Origin: an uncultured Pelagibacteraceae bacterium
Lineage (GTDB): Bacteria; Pseudomonadota; Alphaproteobacteria; Pelagibacterales; Pelagibacteraceae
Direction of reading: 5' to 3'
Assembly (NCBI GenBank): GCA_902536385.1
Contig: CACAWY010000001.1
Coordinates: forward strand, 1-64,000
Length of the DNA: 64,000 nucleotides
Below, piece by piece: positions 1 to 8,552 of the stretch (its first letter is position 1; each line of letters opens with the position of its first letter). The position numbers were made by a program, and so were the translations under genes. Below the pieces are notes generated by a model, which had not been told where the DNA came from, ran no database searches, and was given only the letters and a program-made list of their open reading frames with translations.

Positions 1-443
1 TGGCAGTTGCGCAAGCTCAACATGCACTAAGAGAGATGGTAGATAAATTAAAAAAGAATGATATTAAAGTAACCTATGCAATTCATCCTGTTGCAGGAAG
101 AATGCCAGGTCATATGAACGTTTTATTAGCTGAAGCAAATGTTCCTTACGACGAAGTTTTTGAATTAGAAGATATTAATAACGATTTTGCAAATTCTGAT
201 GTCGCTTTTGTAATTGGCGCCAATGACGTGACCAACCCTATAGCCAAAACAGATCCAAAAAGTCCAATATTTGGCATGCCAGTTCTTGATGTTGAAAAAT
301 GTAAATCTGTATTATTTGTAAAGAGAAGTTTGTCGCCCGGGTATGCTGGAATAGATAATGAGCTATTCTATAAAGATAATACGCTAATGTTATTTGCAGA
401 TGCAAAGAAAATGACTGAGGACATTGTAAAAAATTTAGACTAA
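1..443 (+). CDS. pntB: NAD(P) transhydrogenase subunit beta, C-terminal part (5' end outside window)
   Basis: Proton-translocating transhydrogenase moves hydride between NADH and NADP+ at the inner membrane, using the proton gradient to make NADPH. The reading frame is open from base 3, well before the first ATG at 36, so only the soluble NADP(H)-binding domain III is present. Family motifs are visible: [22 protein letters not shown] and a [16 protein letters not shown] stretch matching the usual KRS-GYAG-DN-LF signature. The stop overlaps the next gene's ATG by one base (TAATG), suggesting translational coupling. Truncation is by the window edge and not a mutation. Confidence 0.95.
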   Translation, partial: AVAQAQHALREMVDKLKKNDIKVTYAIHPVAGRMPGHMNVLLAEANVPYDEVFELEDINNDFANSDVAFVIGANDVTNPIAKTDPKSPIFGMPVLDVEKCKSVLFVKRSLSPGYAGIDNELFYKDNTLMLFADAKKMTEDIVKNLD

Positions 444-1141
444 TGAAAACAAAAATATTTTGTGATATTGCTGATTTTGAAACAATAAAATTTTTTAATA
501 ACAAATCACTCGTTGATGGCTTTACTACTAACCCCAGTTTAATGAGTATAGCTGGTGCAAAAAACTATAAAAATTATTCTCTTAAAATATTGAAAATTTG
601 TAATAAAAAACCAATTTCTTTTGAAGTTTTTGCGGATAATTTTAAAGAAATGTTAACACAGGCGTATGAGATAAATTCTTGGGGTAAAAATGTTTATGTT
701 AAAATTCCAGTTGTGAATTCTAAAGGGAATTTTACTGGACCTGTCATTAAAGAGTTAAGCGATAAAGGTATTAAACTAAATATAACCGCAGTTTATACAT
801 TTGAACAAACTAAAAAAATATATAAAAAATTAAACAAAAAAACTAAATCTATCATTTCAATTTTTGCTGGGAGAATGGCAGATAAAGGAAAGGATCCGCT
901 TCCAATATTTAAAAAAAGTCTTTCTTTGACAAAAAAAAATAAAAAAATTGAAATTCTTTGGGCTAGCACAAGAGAGGCTTATAATTATACTCAAGCTAGA
1001 CAAATAAACTGTAATATAATTACCATGCCACCTAAGATAATAAATCAGATTAAAGGATTTGGAAAAAGTTTTAATACAATGACGCTTGATACGGTAAAAG
1101 GTTTTTTAATAGATAGTAAAAAATCAAGATTTAGTCTCTAA
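443..1141 (+). CDS. tal: Transaldolase (short TalC/MipB-type)
   Basis: Transaldolase of the non-oxidative pentose phosphate pathway, or the closely related fructose-6-phosphate aldolase; sequence alone does not separate them. At 232 residues it belongs to the short TalC-type subfamily. Visible landmarks are Asp8 in the first strand, the GFTTNPSL motif (Asn30), and Lys87 in VYVKIPV, the expected Schiff-base lysine; FAGRMADKGKDP follows later. It is coupled to pntB by a one-base stop/start overlap. Its stop codon overlaps that of the convergent typA. A transketolase lies at 8552-10543, so both transfer enzymes of the pathway are in this window. Confidence 0.88.
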   Translation: MKTKIFCDIADFETIKFFNNKSLVDGFTTNPSLMSIAGAKNYKNYSLKILKICNKKPISFEVFADNFKEMLTQAYEINSWGKNVYVKIPVVNSKGNFTGPVIKELSDKGIKLNITAVYTFEQTKKIYKKLNKKTKSIISIFAGRMADKGKDPLPIFKKSLSLTKKNKKIEILWASTREAYNYTQARQINCNIITMPPKIINQIKGFGKSFNTMTLDTVKGFLIDSKKSRFSL

Positions 1142-2967
1142 GAAGCCTTTGTTTTAGCTCGAGAGAGTCTTTTTCTTTCGTGAGGATCTAAAATTAATTT
1201 TCTTAGCCTGCAGGATTTTGGTGTTATTTCAAGGGCTTCATCCGTATTTAATAAACTTAATTGCTCAGCAATAGCCATTTTTCTAACCGGAGTTAAAACA
1301 ACATTTTCATCAGTATTTTGAGTTCTCATGTTTGTTAATTTTTTTCCTTTTAAAACATTAATTTCAAGATCCCCTGCCTTGGAAGAAATACCAACAATCA
1401 TGCCTTCATAAACTGGGTCGTTATGAGTTACAAGCATCTCCCCTCTAGCTTGTAAATTAAAAATTGCAAAAGCCACTGCTTTACCGGTTTCCATAGAAAC
1501 TAGTGCACCATTTCTTCTCCCTTCCATGTCACCAGTGTAATCTCCAAAAGAATGGAAGATTCTGTTAATTACTCCTGTGCCTTTAGTTAACGTTAAAAAT
1601 CTACTCGTATAACCCATTAAACCTCTTGTCGGTGCATGGAAAATTAATCTTTTTTTATTTTTACCTGTGTCTTTAAGGTCGATAAGTTTACCTTTCCTTC
1701 TATTCATAGAGTCAATTATTCTTGATGAATATTCTTCATCTAGATCCATTGTAACTTCTTCAATCGGTTCAAGTTTTCTCCCATTGCTCTCTTTTTTAAT
1801 TAAAACTTTTGGGGGGCTAATCGTCATCTCAAAACCCTCTCTTCTCATTTGTGTTAAAAGTATTTCCAACATCAATTCTCCCCGTCCGCTAATTATAAAA
1901 GAATCTTTGCTCTCGTTTTCCTCAAAGGTGACTCCAACATTATTTTCCGCTTCTAAAATCAAACGATCACGAATTTGAGTACTTGTTAATTTTTTTCCCT
2001 CAGTTCCAGCTAGAGGTGAACTATTTACAGTGACAGTTATTGACATTGTCGGGGGATCAATAGGAGTTGCGCTAATTGGTTCATTTAATTCTAAATCGCA
2101 AATTGTATCTGCAACATTTGCTTTTTCTAAGCCTGCAATTATTACTATGTCACCCGCCTCCCCTGAAAGAATTGGTACTTTTTTAGTTCCTTCATATCTA
2201 AATATTTTTGTAAGCCTTCCTTCATCAACTTTCTCACCTTTAAGATTTATAGCTTTAATTTGTTGATTCGCTTTAGCAGTTCCTTGAGCTATTTTTCCTA
2301 CTAAACTTCTACCTAAAAAACTATCAGCATAAAGTAAGGTAGAGAGCATGGCGAAAGGTTTAGATTTATCTAATTTAGTTGGTTCAACATGACTCATTAT
2401 TAAATCTAATAATGGATTTAAATTATCCCGTGGGCCGTCAATTTTGTTTGTGGCCCATCCTGATCTTCCACTAGCATATAAAACTGGAAAATCTAATTGT
2501 TCTTCGTTAGCGTCTAAACTTACAAATAGATCAAATGTTTCATCTAAAACTTCATTAGCTCTTTGATCAGTTTTATCTAATTTATTAATAACTACTATTG
2601 GCTTTAAACCTTGTTTCAAAGCTTTAGCTAATACAAACTTTGTTTGAGGCATTACACCTTCTGCTGAATCAATCAGCAATAGGGCACCGTCAGCCATATG
2701 CAAAACCCTTTCAACTTCTGCTGCAAAATCTCTATGGCCTGGAGTGTCAATAATATTTATTCTTGAATTTTTCCAATTTATAGATGTAGGTTTTGCTAAA
2801 ATAGTAATTCCTCTTTCTTTTTCTAACTCACCAGAGTCCATTACCCGTTCCTCTATATTTTCATTTTCTCTAAAAGTACCACTTTGTTTCATCAAACTAT
2901 CAATTAAAGTTGTTTTGCCATGATCTACATGAGCTATAATAGTAATATTTCTAATTTTATTTGTCAT
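1138..2967 (-). CDS. typA: Ribosome-associated GTPase TypA/BipA
   Basis: Translational GTPase of the EF-G-like superfamily that binds the 70S ribosome and helps assembly and growth under stress. At 609 residues it has the full family length. The GTPase motifs are in order: AHVDHGKT (12-19), ERGIT (51-55), DTPGH (74-78) and NKLD (128-131), followed by the EF-Tu domain 2-like and EF-G C-terminal domains (RGRGE-type stretch GRGELMLEILL; TRGLMGY). It lies directly downstream of tRNA-fMet on the same strand with only a few bases between, so co-transcription is possible. Confidence 0.97.
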   Translation of the reverse strand: MTNKIRNITIIAHVDHGKTTLIDSLMKQSGTFRENENIEERVMDSGELEKERGITILAKPTSINWKNSRINIIDTPGHRDFAAEVERVLHMADGALLLIDSAEGVMPQTKFVLAKALKQGLKPIVVINKLDKTDQRANEVLDETFDLFVSLDANEEQLDFPVLYASGRSGWATNKIDGPRDNLNPLLDLIMSHVEPTKLDKSKPFAMLSTLLYADSFLGRSLVGKIAQGTAKANQQIKAINLKGEKVDEGRLTKIFRYEGTKKVPILSGEAGDIVIIAGLEKANVADTICDLELNEPISATPIDPPTMSITVTVNSSPLAGTEGKKLTSTQIRDRLILEAENNVGVTFEENESKDSFIISGRGELMLEILLTQMRREGFEMTISPPKVLIKKESNGRKLEPIEEVTMDLDEEYSSRIIDSMNRRKGKLIDLKDTGKNKKRLIFHAPTRGLMGYTSRFLTLTKGTGVINRIFHSFGDYTGDMEGRRNGALVSMETGKAVAFAIFNLQARGEMLVTHNDPVYEGMIVGISSKAGDLEINVLKGKKLTNMRTQNTDENVVLTPVRKMAIAEQLSLLNTDEALEITPKSCRLRKLILDPHERKRLSRAKTKAS

Positions 2968-2969
2968 TT

Positions 2970-3046
<77 letters not shown>

Positions 3047-3051
3047 ATAAA

Positions 3052-3255
3052 TTATTTTTTTTTAATATTTATTGCTTGTAATTTATCCTTTTCCTCTTTG
3101 ATATCGTAAACGATTTTTTGATCCTCTTTTAAAACTCTCAATTTAGATTGTTCCAAAGCTGATACGTGAAGAAAAATATCTTTTTTTGTTTTGTCGTCTT
3201 TTATAAAGCCATAACCCTTTTTAGAGTTAAACCATTTGATTTTACCTGATGGCAT
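3052..3255 (-). CDS. Cold-shock-domain protein (CspA family)
   Basis: Small single-stranded nucleic-acid-binding protein, a probable RNA chaperone in the cytoplasm. The 67-residue product holds the cold-shock domain with RNP1 (KGYGFI, 13-18) and RNP2 (DIFLHV, 26-31) and an N-terminal GKIKWFN. An ATG five codons upstream (3270) is possible, but a Shine-Dalgarno AGAGGA lies about seven bases before the ATG at 3255 and the family normally begins just before GKIKWF, so 3255 is preferred. It lies 25 bases after rpsU on the same strand. Confidence 0.93.
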   Translation of the reverse strand: MPSGKIKWFNSKKGYGFIKDDKTKKDIFLHVSALEQSKLRVLKEDQKIVYDIKEEKDKLQAINIKKK

Positions 3256-3280
3256 TTTTAATCCTCTCATGTTTTAAAAT

Positions 3281-3475
3281 TTAGTATCTATTTTTAAGTT
3301 TCTGGAGTTTTTTTATTCTCTTAAGATTTTCTGTCTGAACTCTTTTTTTTCTTTCGGAAGGTTTCTCGTAAGTGCTCTTCATTTTCATCACTTTGAAAAA
3401 ACCCTCTTTTTGAAGTTTTCTCTTCAAGACTCTTATAGCCTGTTCTACATTATTATCTTTTACGTCTATTTTAAT
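3281..3475 (-). CDS. rpsU: 30S ribosomal protein S21 (apparent ATT start codon)
   Basis: Small basic protein of the 30S subunit that helps initiation. The frame encodes 64 residues resembling alphaproteobacterial S21: VKDNNVEQAIRVLKRKLQKE, then YEKPSERKK and a Lys/Arg-rich tail. No in-frame ATG, GTG or TTG occurs before the conserved region: an in-frame TAA lies four codons upstream of the proposed start. A strong GGAGG (3481-3485) sits five bases before an ATT codon, which gives the right N-terminal length, so ATT is the best-supported start. ATA two codons later is the only close alternative. Gene finders restricted to ATG/GTG/TTG will miss or truncate it. Confidence 0.88.
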   Translation of the reverse strand: MKIDVKDNNVEQAIRVLKRKLQKEGFFKVMKMKSTYEKPSERKKRVQTENLKRIKKLQKLKNRY

Positions 3476-3480
3476 AAAAA

Positions 3481-3485
3481 CCTCC
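3481..3485 (-). promoter_or_regulatory. Shine-Dalgarno site of rpsU that fixes the non-standard start
   Basis: GGAGG on the minus strand, one of the strongest ribosome-binding sites in this window. The five-base gap to the ATT codon is ideal. No standard start codon lies at suitable spacing downstream in the S21 frame. Confidence 0.8.
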
Positions 3486-3525
3486 GATTAATTTCAAGGT
3501 AGTTACCATCTGTTAGTTAATTTGT

Positions 3526-4110
3526 CTACAGAGAAGCTGCTTGAGCCTTTTTTTCCTCTCTTAATTTAGCTTTTTTCTCTCTTTCAACCCTTCGTTTTGC
3601 TTTTTCTAAACTTTTTTGAAAAGCCTCTTGAGTACAAAGCGCTAAAATAACTGGATCACGAGCTTTTAGATTTGAAAAATTCCAATAACTTCTTTTTCTT
3701 ATTAATGAGACTGTTCCTTTTGTACTACCAACTAATTTTGAAATTTGACCATCAGTCAATTCTGGCGCATTTTTGCATAACCATAATATCGCATCAGGCC
3801 TATCTTGTCTCTTTGATAGAGGAGTATATTTAGGTTTTTTTCTCTCTTTTACCTCAACCTTATCAAGTCTTTTTATTAAGCTTAATTTTTTCGTCGGATC
3901 TTTTGAACAGTTTTCAATTTCTTCTCTAGATAACTGTCCTGCCAATATAGGGTTATATGCTTTAATTCCTTTCGCTACATCTCCATCGGCTATCCCTTTA
4001 ACTTCTAGTTCATGTAAATTACAAAACTCAGCTATCTGTTTAAAAGTTAGTGTAGTATTTTCGACTAGCCAAACAGCAGTGGCTTTTGGCATAAAAGGTG
4101 TTTCGTTCAT
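3526..4110 (-). CDS. trcR: DUF1013 / TrcR-type cell-cycle transcriptional regulator
   Basis: Alphaproteobacteria-restricted DUF1013 protein; the Caulobacter member is named TrcR, a cell-cycle transcription regulator. The 194-residue product starts with a conserved block (MPKATAVWLVENTTLTFKQIAEF), which looks like a helix-turn-helix: KQIAEFCNLHELEVKGIADG. A second HTH-like segment follows (DGQISKLVGSTKGTVSLI, about 120-137), and a highly charged tail rich in Lys, Arg, Glu ends the protein. It lies between rpmE and rpsU, all on the minus strand. DNA binding is inferred from family and HTH appearance. Confidence 0.85.
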   Translation of the reverse strand: MNETPFMPKATAVWLVENTTLTFKQIAEFCNLHELEVKGIADGDVAKGIKAYNPILAGQLSREEIENCSKDPTKKLSLIKRLDKVEVKERKKPKYTPLSKRQDRPDAILWLCKNAPELTDGQISKLVGSTKGTVSLIRKRSYWNFSNLKARDPVILALCTQEAFQKSLEKAKRRVEREKKAKLREEKKAQAASL

Positions 4111-4113
4111 ATT

Positions 4114-4338
4114 TTATTTTTTCGTTCTTAAATTACTGAATCTTTTATTATATTTACTCACTCTACCTTTATCCAAAATTTTTTGATTGCCCCCAGTCCA
4201 TGCATAATGTGATTTTGGATCAATATCTAGTTTAAGGACATCATTTTCTTTTCCCCATGTAGATCTAGTTTCAAATTCTGTGCCATCAGTCATTACAACT
4301 TTAATTTTATGGTAATTAGGATGTATATTTTTTTTCAT
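4114..4338 (-). CDS. rpmE: 50S ribosomal protein L31
   Basis: Large-subunit ribosomal protein L31, 74 residues, beginning [12 protein letters not shown] with the conserved [13 protein letters not shown] and [16 protein letters not shown] blocks. The frame is open 12 codons further upstream, but that would overlap suhB; the ATG at 4338 gives the family N-terminus. No cysteines are present, so this is a zinc-free (C-minus) L31, whereas zinc-binding forms carry a CxxC. It lies four bases before trcR. Confidence 0.94.
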   Translation of the reverse strand: MKKNIHPNYHKIKVVMTDGTEFETRSTWGKENDVLKLDIDPKSHYAWTGGNQKILDKGRVSKYNKRFSNLRTKK

Positions 4339-4366
4339 GAGGCGTGTTTTATAACAATAACTCTTT

Positions 4367-5167
4367 TTACTCAATAACTTTTTTTGAGATTAAGACTTTT
4401 AATTCATCATGGATACTTGAATTTGTAGCTAATACATTCTTTTTTAAAGGTTGTTTAATGTCATCCTCAAAAAAATCTACAAAACCACCTGACTCTCTCA
4501 CGATAATTATGCCTGCAGCAACATCCCAATAATTAACTTCTCTTTGCCAGTAACCATCAAATCTACCACATGCAACATAAGCCATATCTAAAGCAGCGCT
4601 TCCAAATTTTCTTAGGTTAGAAGATTTATTAGATATTTCAATATATTCTGAAAAAATTTTTCGTTTATTATTACTATTTTGTTTTGGACCACCAGTAACT
4701 AACAAAGAATTTTCCAATTTTTTTTTGTTTGAAACTCTTATTCGAGAATTGTTAAGAAAAGCACCATTTCCTTTTTCAGCACAAAACATTTCATTTGAAA
4801 TAGGATTAAATATAATCCCACATTTTATTTCATTATCTTGTTCGTAAGCAACAGAAATTGCAAAATGTGGTACTCCATTTAAAAAATTTGTTGTTCCATC
4901 AATTGGATCAATAATCCATCTATTTTGAGTATTATTTTTATTTATAATTCCTGACTCTTCCGTGATTATACCATAATTAGGATGAGCCTTTTGCAACTCA
5001 CTAATAATTATTTTTTCTGTTCTTTTATCTGCAGAACTAACAAAATCACCTGGAGCTTTCTTAGAAACCTGTAAATTTTCAATTTCTCCAAAATCCCTTA
5101 TCAAAGATCTTGAAGCCTTCATGCAAGCTTTTGTAATTAAATTAATTTGCGGAGAACTTAACCTCAT
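4367..5167 (-). CDS. suhB: Inositol monophosphatase family protein (SuhB-like)
   Basis: Mg-dependent phosphatase of the inositol monophosphatase superfamily, 266 residues. Metal-site motifs are intact: EE at 70-71, DPIDGTTN (87-94) and WDVAAG near residue 212. In bacteria such proteins act as inositol-1-phosphatase or as SuhB, which joins rRNA antitermination complexes; which role applies is not decided here. Its ATG overlaps the efp stop by one base, so the two are probably translationally coupled. Confidence 0.9.
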   Translation of the reverse strand: MRLSSPQINLITKACMKASRSLIRDFGEIENLQVSKKAPGDFVSSADKRTEKIIISELQKAHPNYGIITEESGIINKNNTQNRWIIDPIDGTTNFLNGVPHFAISVAYEQDNEIKCGIIFNPISNEMFCAEKGNGAFLNNSRIRVSNKKKLENSLLVTGGPKQNSNNKRKIFSEYIEISNKSSNLRKFGSAALDMAYVACGRFDGYWQREVNYWDVAAGIIIVRESGGFVDFFEDDIKQPLKKNVLATNSSIHDELKVLISKKVIE

Positions 5168-5730
5168 TAATTTACTCTTTTCACATATTCTAAGGTTCTA
5201 GTATCTAAAATTATCTTTTCTCCGTTTTCAATAAATGGGGGAACATTTATCTTAATTCCACAGTCTAAAATTGCAGGTTTATAGGATGAAGAAGCAGTTT
5301 GATTTTTGATTGCAGCATCAGTGGACTCAATTACACACTCTATATTATTAGGTAGTTCAATTGAAATAGGTTTATCTTCCATAAAAGATATGGTTACCTC
5401 TAAATTTTCTTTAAGCAATTTATATCTTTCACCCGAAATTGATTTAGGTATTTCAACTTGTTCAAATGTTTTATTATCTATAAAATGACAATTATCACCA
5501 TCCATATACAAAAAATTTAACTTCTTATCATCAACTTCAGCTTTTTCTACAGTCTCACTTGACCTAAATCTTTCATTAAGTTTAGTGCCTTTTAAAACAC
5601 TTTTAAGTTCAACTTGATTAAACGCACCCCCTTTACCAGGCTTAACATGCTGAGTCTTTAAAACATTCCAATAATCGTTTTTGTGTTCTATTATCATCCC
5701 AGGTTTTATCTCATTTGCATTAATTTTCAT
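5167..5730 (-). CDS. efp: Elongation factor P
   Basis: Translation factor that relieves ribosome stalling at polyproline stretches. The 187-residue product has the three-domain EF-P layout: KOW-like N-domain, OB domains II and III with the C-terminal signature GEKIILDTRTLEYVKRVN. Lys33 in PGKGGAF sits at the tip that is modified (beta-lysylated) in E. coli-type systems. The 3' end is coupled to suhB and the 5' end overlaps the thiE stop by four bases. Confidence 0.97.
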   Translation of the reverse strand: MKINANEIKPGMIIEHKNDYWNVLKTQHVKPGKGGAFNQVELKSVLKGTKLNERFRSSETVEKAEVDDKKLNFLYMDGDNCHFIDNKTFEQVEIPKSISGERYKLLKENLEVTISFMEDKPISIELPNNIECVIESTDAAIKNQTASSSYKPAILDCGIKINVPPFIENGEKIILDTRTLEYVKRVN

Positions 5731-6329
5731 TTGAACATCCTGATAGCTACTTCTGGTTTTAATTTTGGGTTATCCCAAATAAAACTTGATATTGCAATAT
5801 ATTTTGCGCCAGCTATTATTAATTTTTTATAGTTAAGATTATTAATTCCACCAATTACCACTATAGGTCTTTTAATGTTATTTTTTGACCATTTTAAAAC
5901 GTTAAGATTTGCCCTAGGCGCATTAGGTTTAAGTTTTGATTTAAAAAATGACCCTAGCGCAATATAATCTGTTTTTAATTTAATAGCATTTTTAACGAGC
6001 TTTTTAGAATTATGACAAGTAACACCCAAGATTTTATTCTTAAGTTCTCTTCTTGCAATTTTAATTGATCCATCAAGCTGTCCCATATGACAACCATCAG
6101 CTTTAATCTCATTTACTAAAAAAAAATTGTCATTTAAAATAAACCTTACATTATGTTTTGTTGTAATTTTTCTTATTTTGTAAGAAATTTTTAAAAGATT
6201 ATTTTTTTTAATATTTTTTAATCTTAGTTGAAAGTACTTTACGTTTTTGAAAGATAAAACTCTATCTAAGTCATGATAAAAGTTTTTCTTTATTTTTGAA
6301 GGTGAAATTAAATATACTATTCTTTTCAA
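5727..6329 (-). CDS. thiE: Thiamine-phosphate synthase (ThiE-like)
   Basis: Joins hydroxymethylpyrimidine diphosphate and thiazole phosphate to thiamine phosphate in the cytoplasm. The 200-residue TIM barrel keeps the family marks in order: ILNDNF (64-69), DGCHMGQ (78-84), GVTCHNS (102-108), DYIALGSFF (121-129) and VVIGGI (157-162). It is more divergent and Lys-rich than standard ThiE, so TenI-like function cannot be ruled out. thiD is at 24225. No thiC is in the window, in keeping with the known SAR11 need for an external pyrimidine precursor. Confidence 0.83.
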   Translation of the reverse strand: MKRIVYLISPSKIKKNFYHDLDRVLSFKNVKYFQLRLKNIKKNNLLKISYKIRKITTKHNVRFILNDNFFLVNEIKADGCHMGQLDGSIKIARRELKNKILGVTCHNSKKLVKNAIKLKTDYIALGSFFKSKLKPNAPRANLNVLKWSKNNIKRPIVVIGGINNLNYKKLIIAGAKYIAISSFIWDNPKLKPEVAIRMFK

Positions 6330-6334
6330 TTAGT

Positions 6335-7351
6335 TTAAGCCACAGACTCTTTTTCCAAGTCTTCAGACCACTCTCCTTTTGAAGATAAACCATTCATCTT
6401 TGCTCTATGATTGAAAGCTTTTTGAATTTTTTCAATATTGCTTTGATTTTTTCCAAATTCGCTTAAGGCACTTGCTTGTAATCCCCTTCCATATGAAAAA
6501 GTGATTAAAAAATTGCTGTCATTTATTCTGTTAATTGAATTTAAATTTTTGCTGGACTCTATTTCAGATTGACCACCAGATAAAAAGGCTATTCCCGGTA
6601 CATCGCTAGGTACATTCTTTTTTAAACATTCTAAAGTTTTTTTTGCAATTTCCTCTGAATTTGATTTATCTTTGCAATCTGAGCCAGGAACAATCATATT
6701 GGGTTTGAGCACTGTTCCCTTTAAATCAACTTTATGTATATGAAGCTGGTTATAACATTCATTTAAAACGTCCGTCGTAACTGTATAACATTTATCAATA
6801 TTATGTGAACCGTCCATTAAAACTTCTGGTTCAACTATTGGGACCATGTTGGCTTCTTGCACTAATGCAGCATACCTAGCTAGTGCATGAGCATTAGATA
6901 TAATAGATTGTGAAGAGGGAAATTTTTCTGCAATTTTATATACAGCTCTCCATTTAGTAAATCTTGCACCCAAATTGTAATATTCTTTTAGCCTTTCTCT
7001 CAGACCATCTAAACCCTCCGTAATAGTTTCTTCATTCGATCCAGCTAAAGGCTTTGCTCCTTTATCAACTTTTATTCCTGGAATTGCACCTTGTTTTGAA
7101 ATCAATTCAGGTATAGTTGATCCCAAAGTTGTTTTTTGTTTTATTGTTTCATCAAATAAAATAACGCCTCCTATAAAATCTTTCATGGCGCTAGCATTAA
7201 ATAATGTTTGACGAAAACCTAGTCTATTTTTCTCTAAATTTTCAACATTTATACTTTTAAATCTTTTAGCTATCGTTCCTGTACTTTCGTCTGCCGCTAA
7301 AATACCCTTACCTTTAGCACACATTTTTTTTGCTATTTCATTTAAAGTCAT
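6335..7351 (-). CDS. fba: Fructose-bisphosphate aldolase, class I (eukaryote-like glycolytic family)
   Basis: Reversibly splits fructose 1,6-bisphosphate to dihydroxyacetone phosphate and glyceraldehyde 3-phosphate. The 338-residue product belongs to the classical Schiff-base family (muscle aldolase type), not the zinc class II or DhnA type: LAADESTGTIAKRF near the N-terminus, Lys134 in FTKWRAVY, Glu174 in IVEPEV, Lys216 in VLKPNM (the Schiff-base lysine) and FLSGGQSE. It follows pgk by ten bases, forming a tkt-pgk-fba run. Confidence 0.96.
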   Translation of the reverse strand: MTLNEIAKKMCAKGKGILAADESTGTIAKRFKSINVENLEKNRLGFRQTLFNASAMKDFIGGVILFDETIKQKTTLGSTIPELISKQGAIPGIKVDKGAKPLAGSNEETITEGLDGLRERLKEYYNLGARFTKWRAVYKIAEKFPSSQSIISNAHALARYAALVQEANMVPIVEPEVLMDGSHNIDKCYTVTTDVLNECYNQLHIHKVDLKGTVLKPNMIVPGSDCKDKSNSEEIAKKTLECLKKNVPSDVPGIAFLSGGQSEIESSKNLNSINRINDSNFLITFSYGRGLQASALSEFGKNQSNIEKIQKAFNHRAKMNGLSSKGEWSEDLEKESVA

Positions 7352-7361
7352 AAAAGATTAC

Positions 7362-8552
7362 TTATTTTAAAACACTAATACCAGGCAAGTCTTTTCCTTC
7401 CAAGAACTCTAAAAATGCTCCACCTGCTGTTGATAAGTGAGAAAAAAAAAGTTTATTTCTACTTTTATTTATAGCTGCCAAAGTATCTCCTCCACCAAGA
7501 ACAGAAACCAAAGCCTTTTCTTTGGTTTTTTTAGAAATTATTTCAGCTATAGACAATGTCCCATTAAGAAAATTTTTATTCTCAAAATATCCTGCTGGCC
7601 CATTCCATAATATCGTTTTAGACTGATTAATTATTTGTTTAATTCTTTCCAATGTATTTGGTCCGATATCTAAAATAATATCGCTATCCTCGATTTGTTC
7701 AAAGTTTTTTTCTTTTCCTCTTCCATCAAAGCTACTCCCAACTATACAATCCTCTGGAATTACTATTTCACATTTAGTTTCTTTTGCTTGATCATAAATT
7801 TGTTTTATAATTCCTCGACTATCGCTTTCAATCAAAGATTTTCCAATCTTAATATTTTTATAAGAAAAGAAATTGTTGGCCATAGCACCAACAATGACTA
7901 AGCTATTTATTTTTGCAATCAGACTCTTAATCACACTTATCTTTGTTGAAATTTTTGATCCTCCAATTATACATGTGACTGGTTCTTTCTTATTTTTTAT
8001 TACAAGATTTATTGAGTCAATTTCTTTCTTTAAAAGAGGTCCAGCATAACATTTGTCAATAAATTTAGTTATGTTATGAATCGATGATTGTTTTCTATGA
8101 GAGCACGAGAAAGCATCATTAATATAGATCTCTCCAAGGGAAGCTAATTTTTTGGAGAAATTTTCATCATCTTCAGTTTCCTCTTGAAAATATCTTATAT
8201 TTTCAACTAACATTACATCTCCCGCTTTCAAATGAGAGAATTTTTCTTTTACCTCATCATCAAAATTACCCGTATAGAAATAAACATTAGTTTGAAGATT
8301 TTTTTTAAGATGTTTATAAATTGGTACTAAAGATAAATCAGGATCTTTTATTCCTTTTGGTCGACCAAGATGACTTAAAATTATTATTTTTCCTTTTTTT
8401 TCAATCAATTTTTTTATGAAAGGTAAACTTAATAGTATTCTAGTATCGTCCAAAATAACTTTATCTTTTAGAGGGACATTCAAATCTAACCTTAAAATTA
8501 TTTTTTTATTCTGAATATCCAGATTATTAGGAAAAAAATTTATTTCATCCAT
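7362..8552 (-). CDS. pgk: Phosphoglycerate kinase
   Basis: Transfers phosphate between 1,3-bisphosphoglycerate and ADP in glycolysis, or the reverse in gluconeogenesis. At 396 residues it has standard length with RLDLNVP (21-27), SHLGRP (60-65), the FSCSHR substrate loop and the C-terminal nucleotide-binding GGGDT. The start overlaps the tkt stop by one base. The usual gap gene is not between tkt and pgk. Confidence 0.98.
   Translation of the reverse strand: MDEINFFPNNLDIQNKKIILRLDLNVPLKDKVILDDTRILLSLPFIKKLIEKKGKIIILSHLGRPKGIKDPDLSLVPIYKHLKKNLQTNVYFYTGNFDDEVKEKFSHLKAGDVMLVENIRYFQEETEDDENFSKKLASLGEIYINDAFSCSHRKQSSIHNITKFIDKCYAGPLLKKEIDSINLVIKNKKEPVTCIIGGSKISTKISVIKSLIAKINSLVIVGAMANNFFSYKNIKIGKSLIESDSRGIIKQIYDQAKETKCEIVIPEDCIVGSSFDGRGKEKNFEQIEDSDIILDIGPNTLERIKQIINQSKTILWNGPAGYFENKNFLNGTLSIAEIISKKTKEKALVSVLGGGDTLAAINKSRNKLFFSHLSTAGGAFLEFLEGKDLPGISVLK

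Noticed and set aside
3773-4186. 137-codon plus-strand frame over trcR and rpmE
   Set aside because: Overlaps two recognised minus-strand genes entirely and has no family features.
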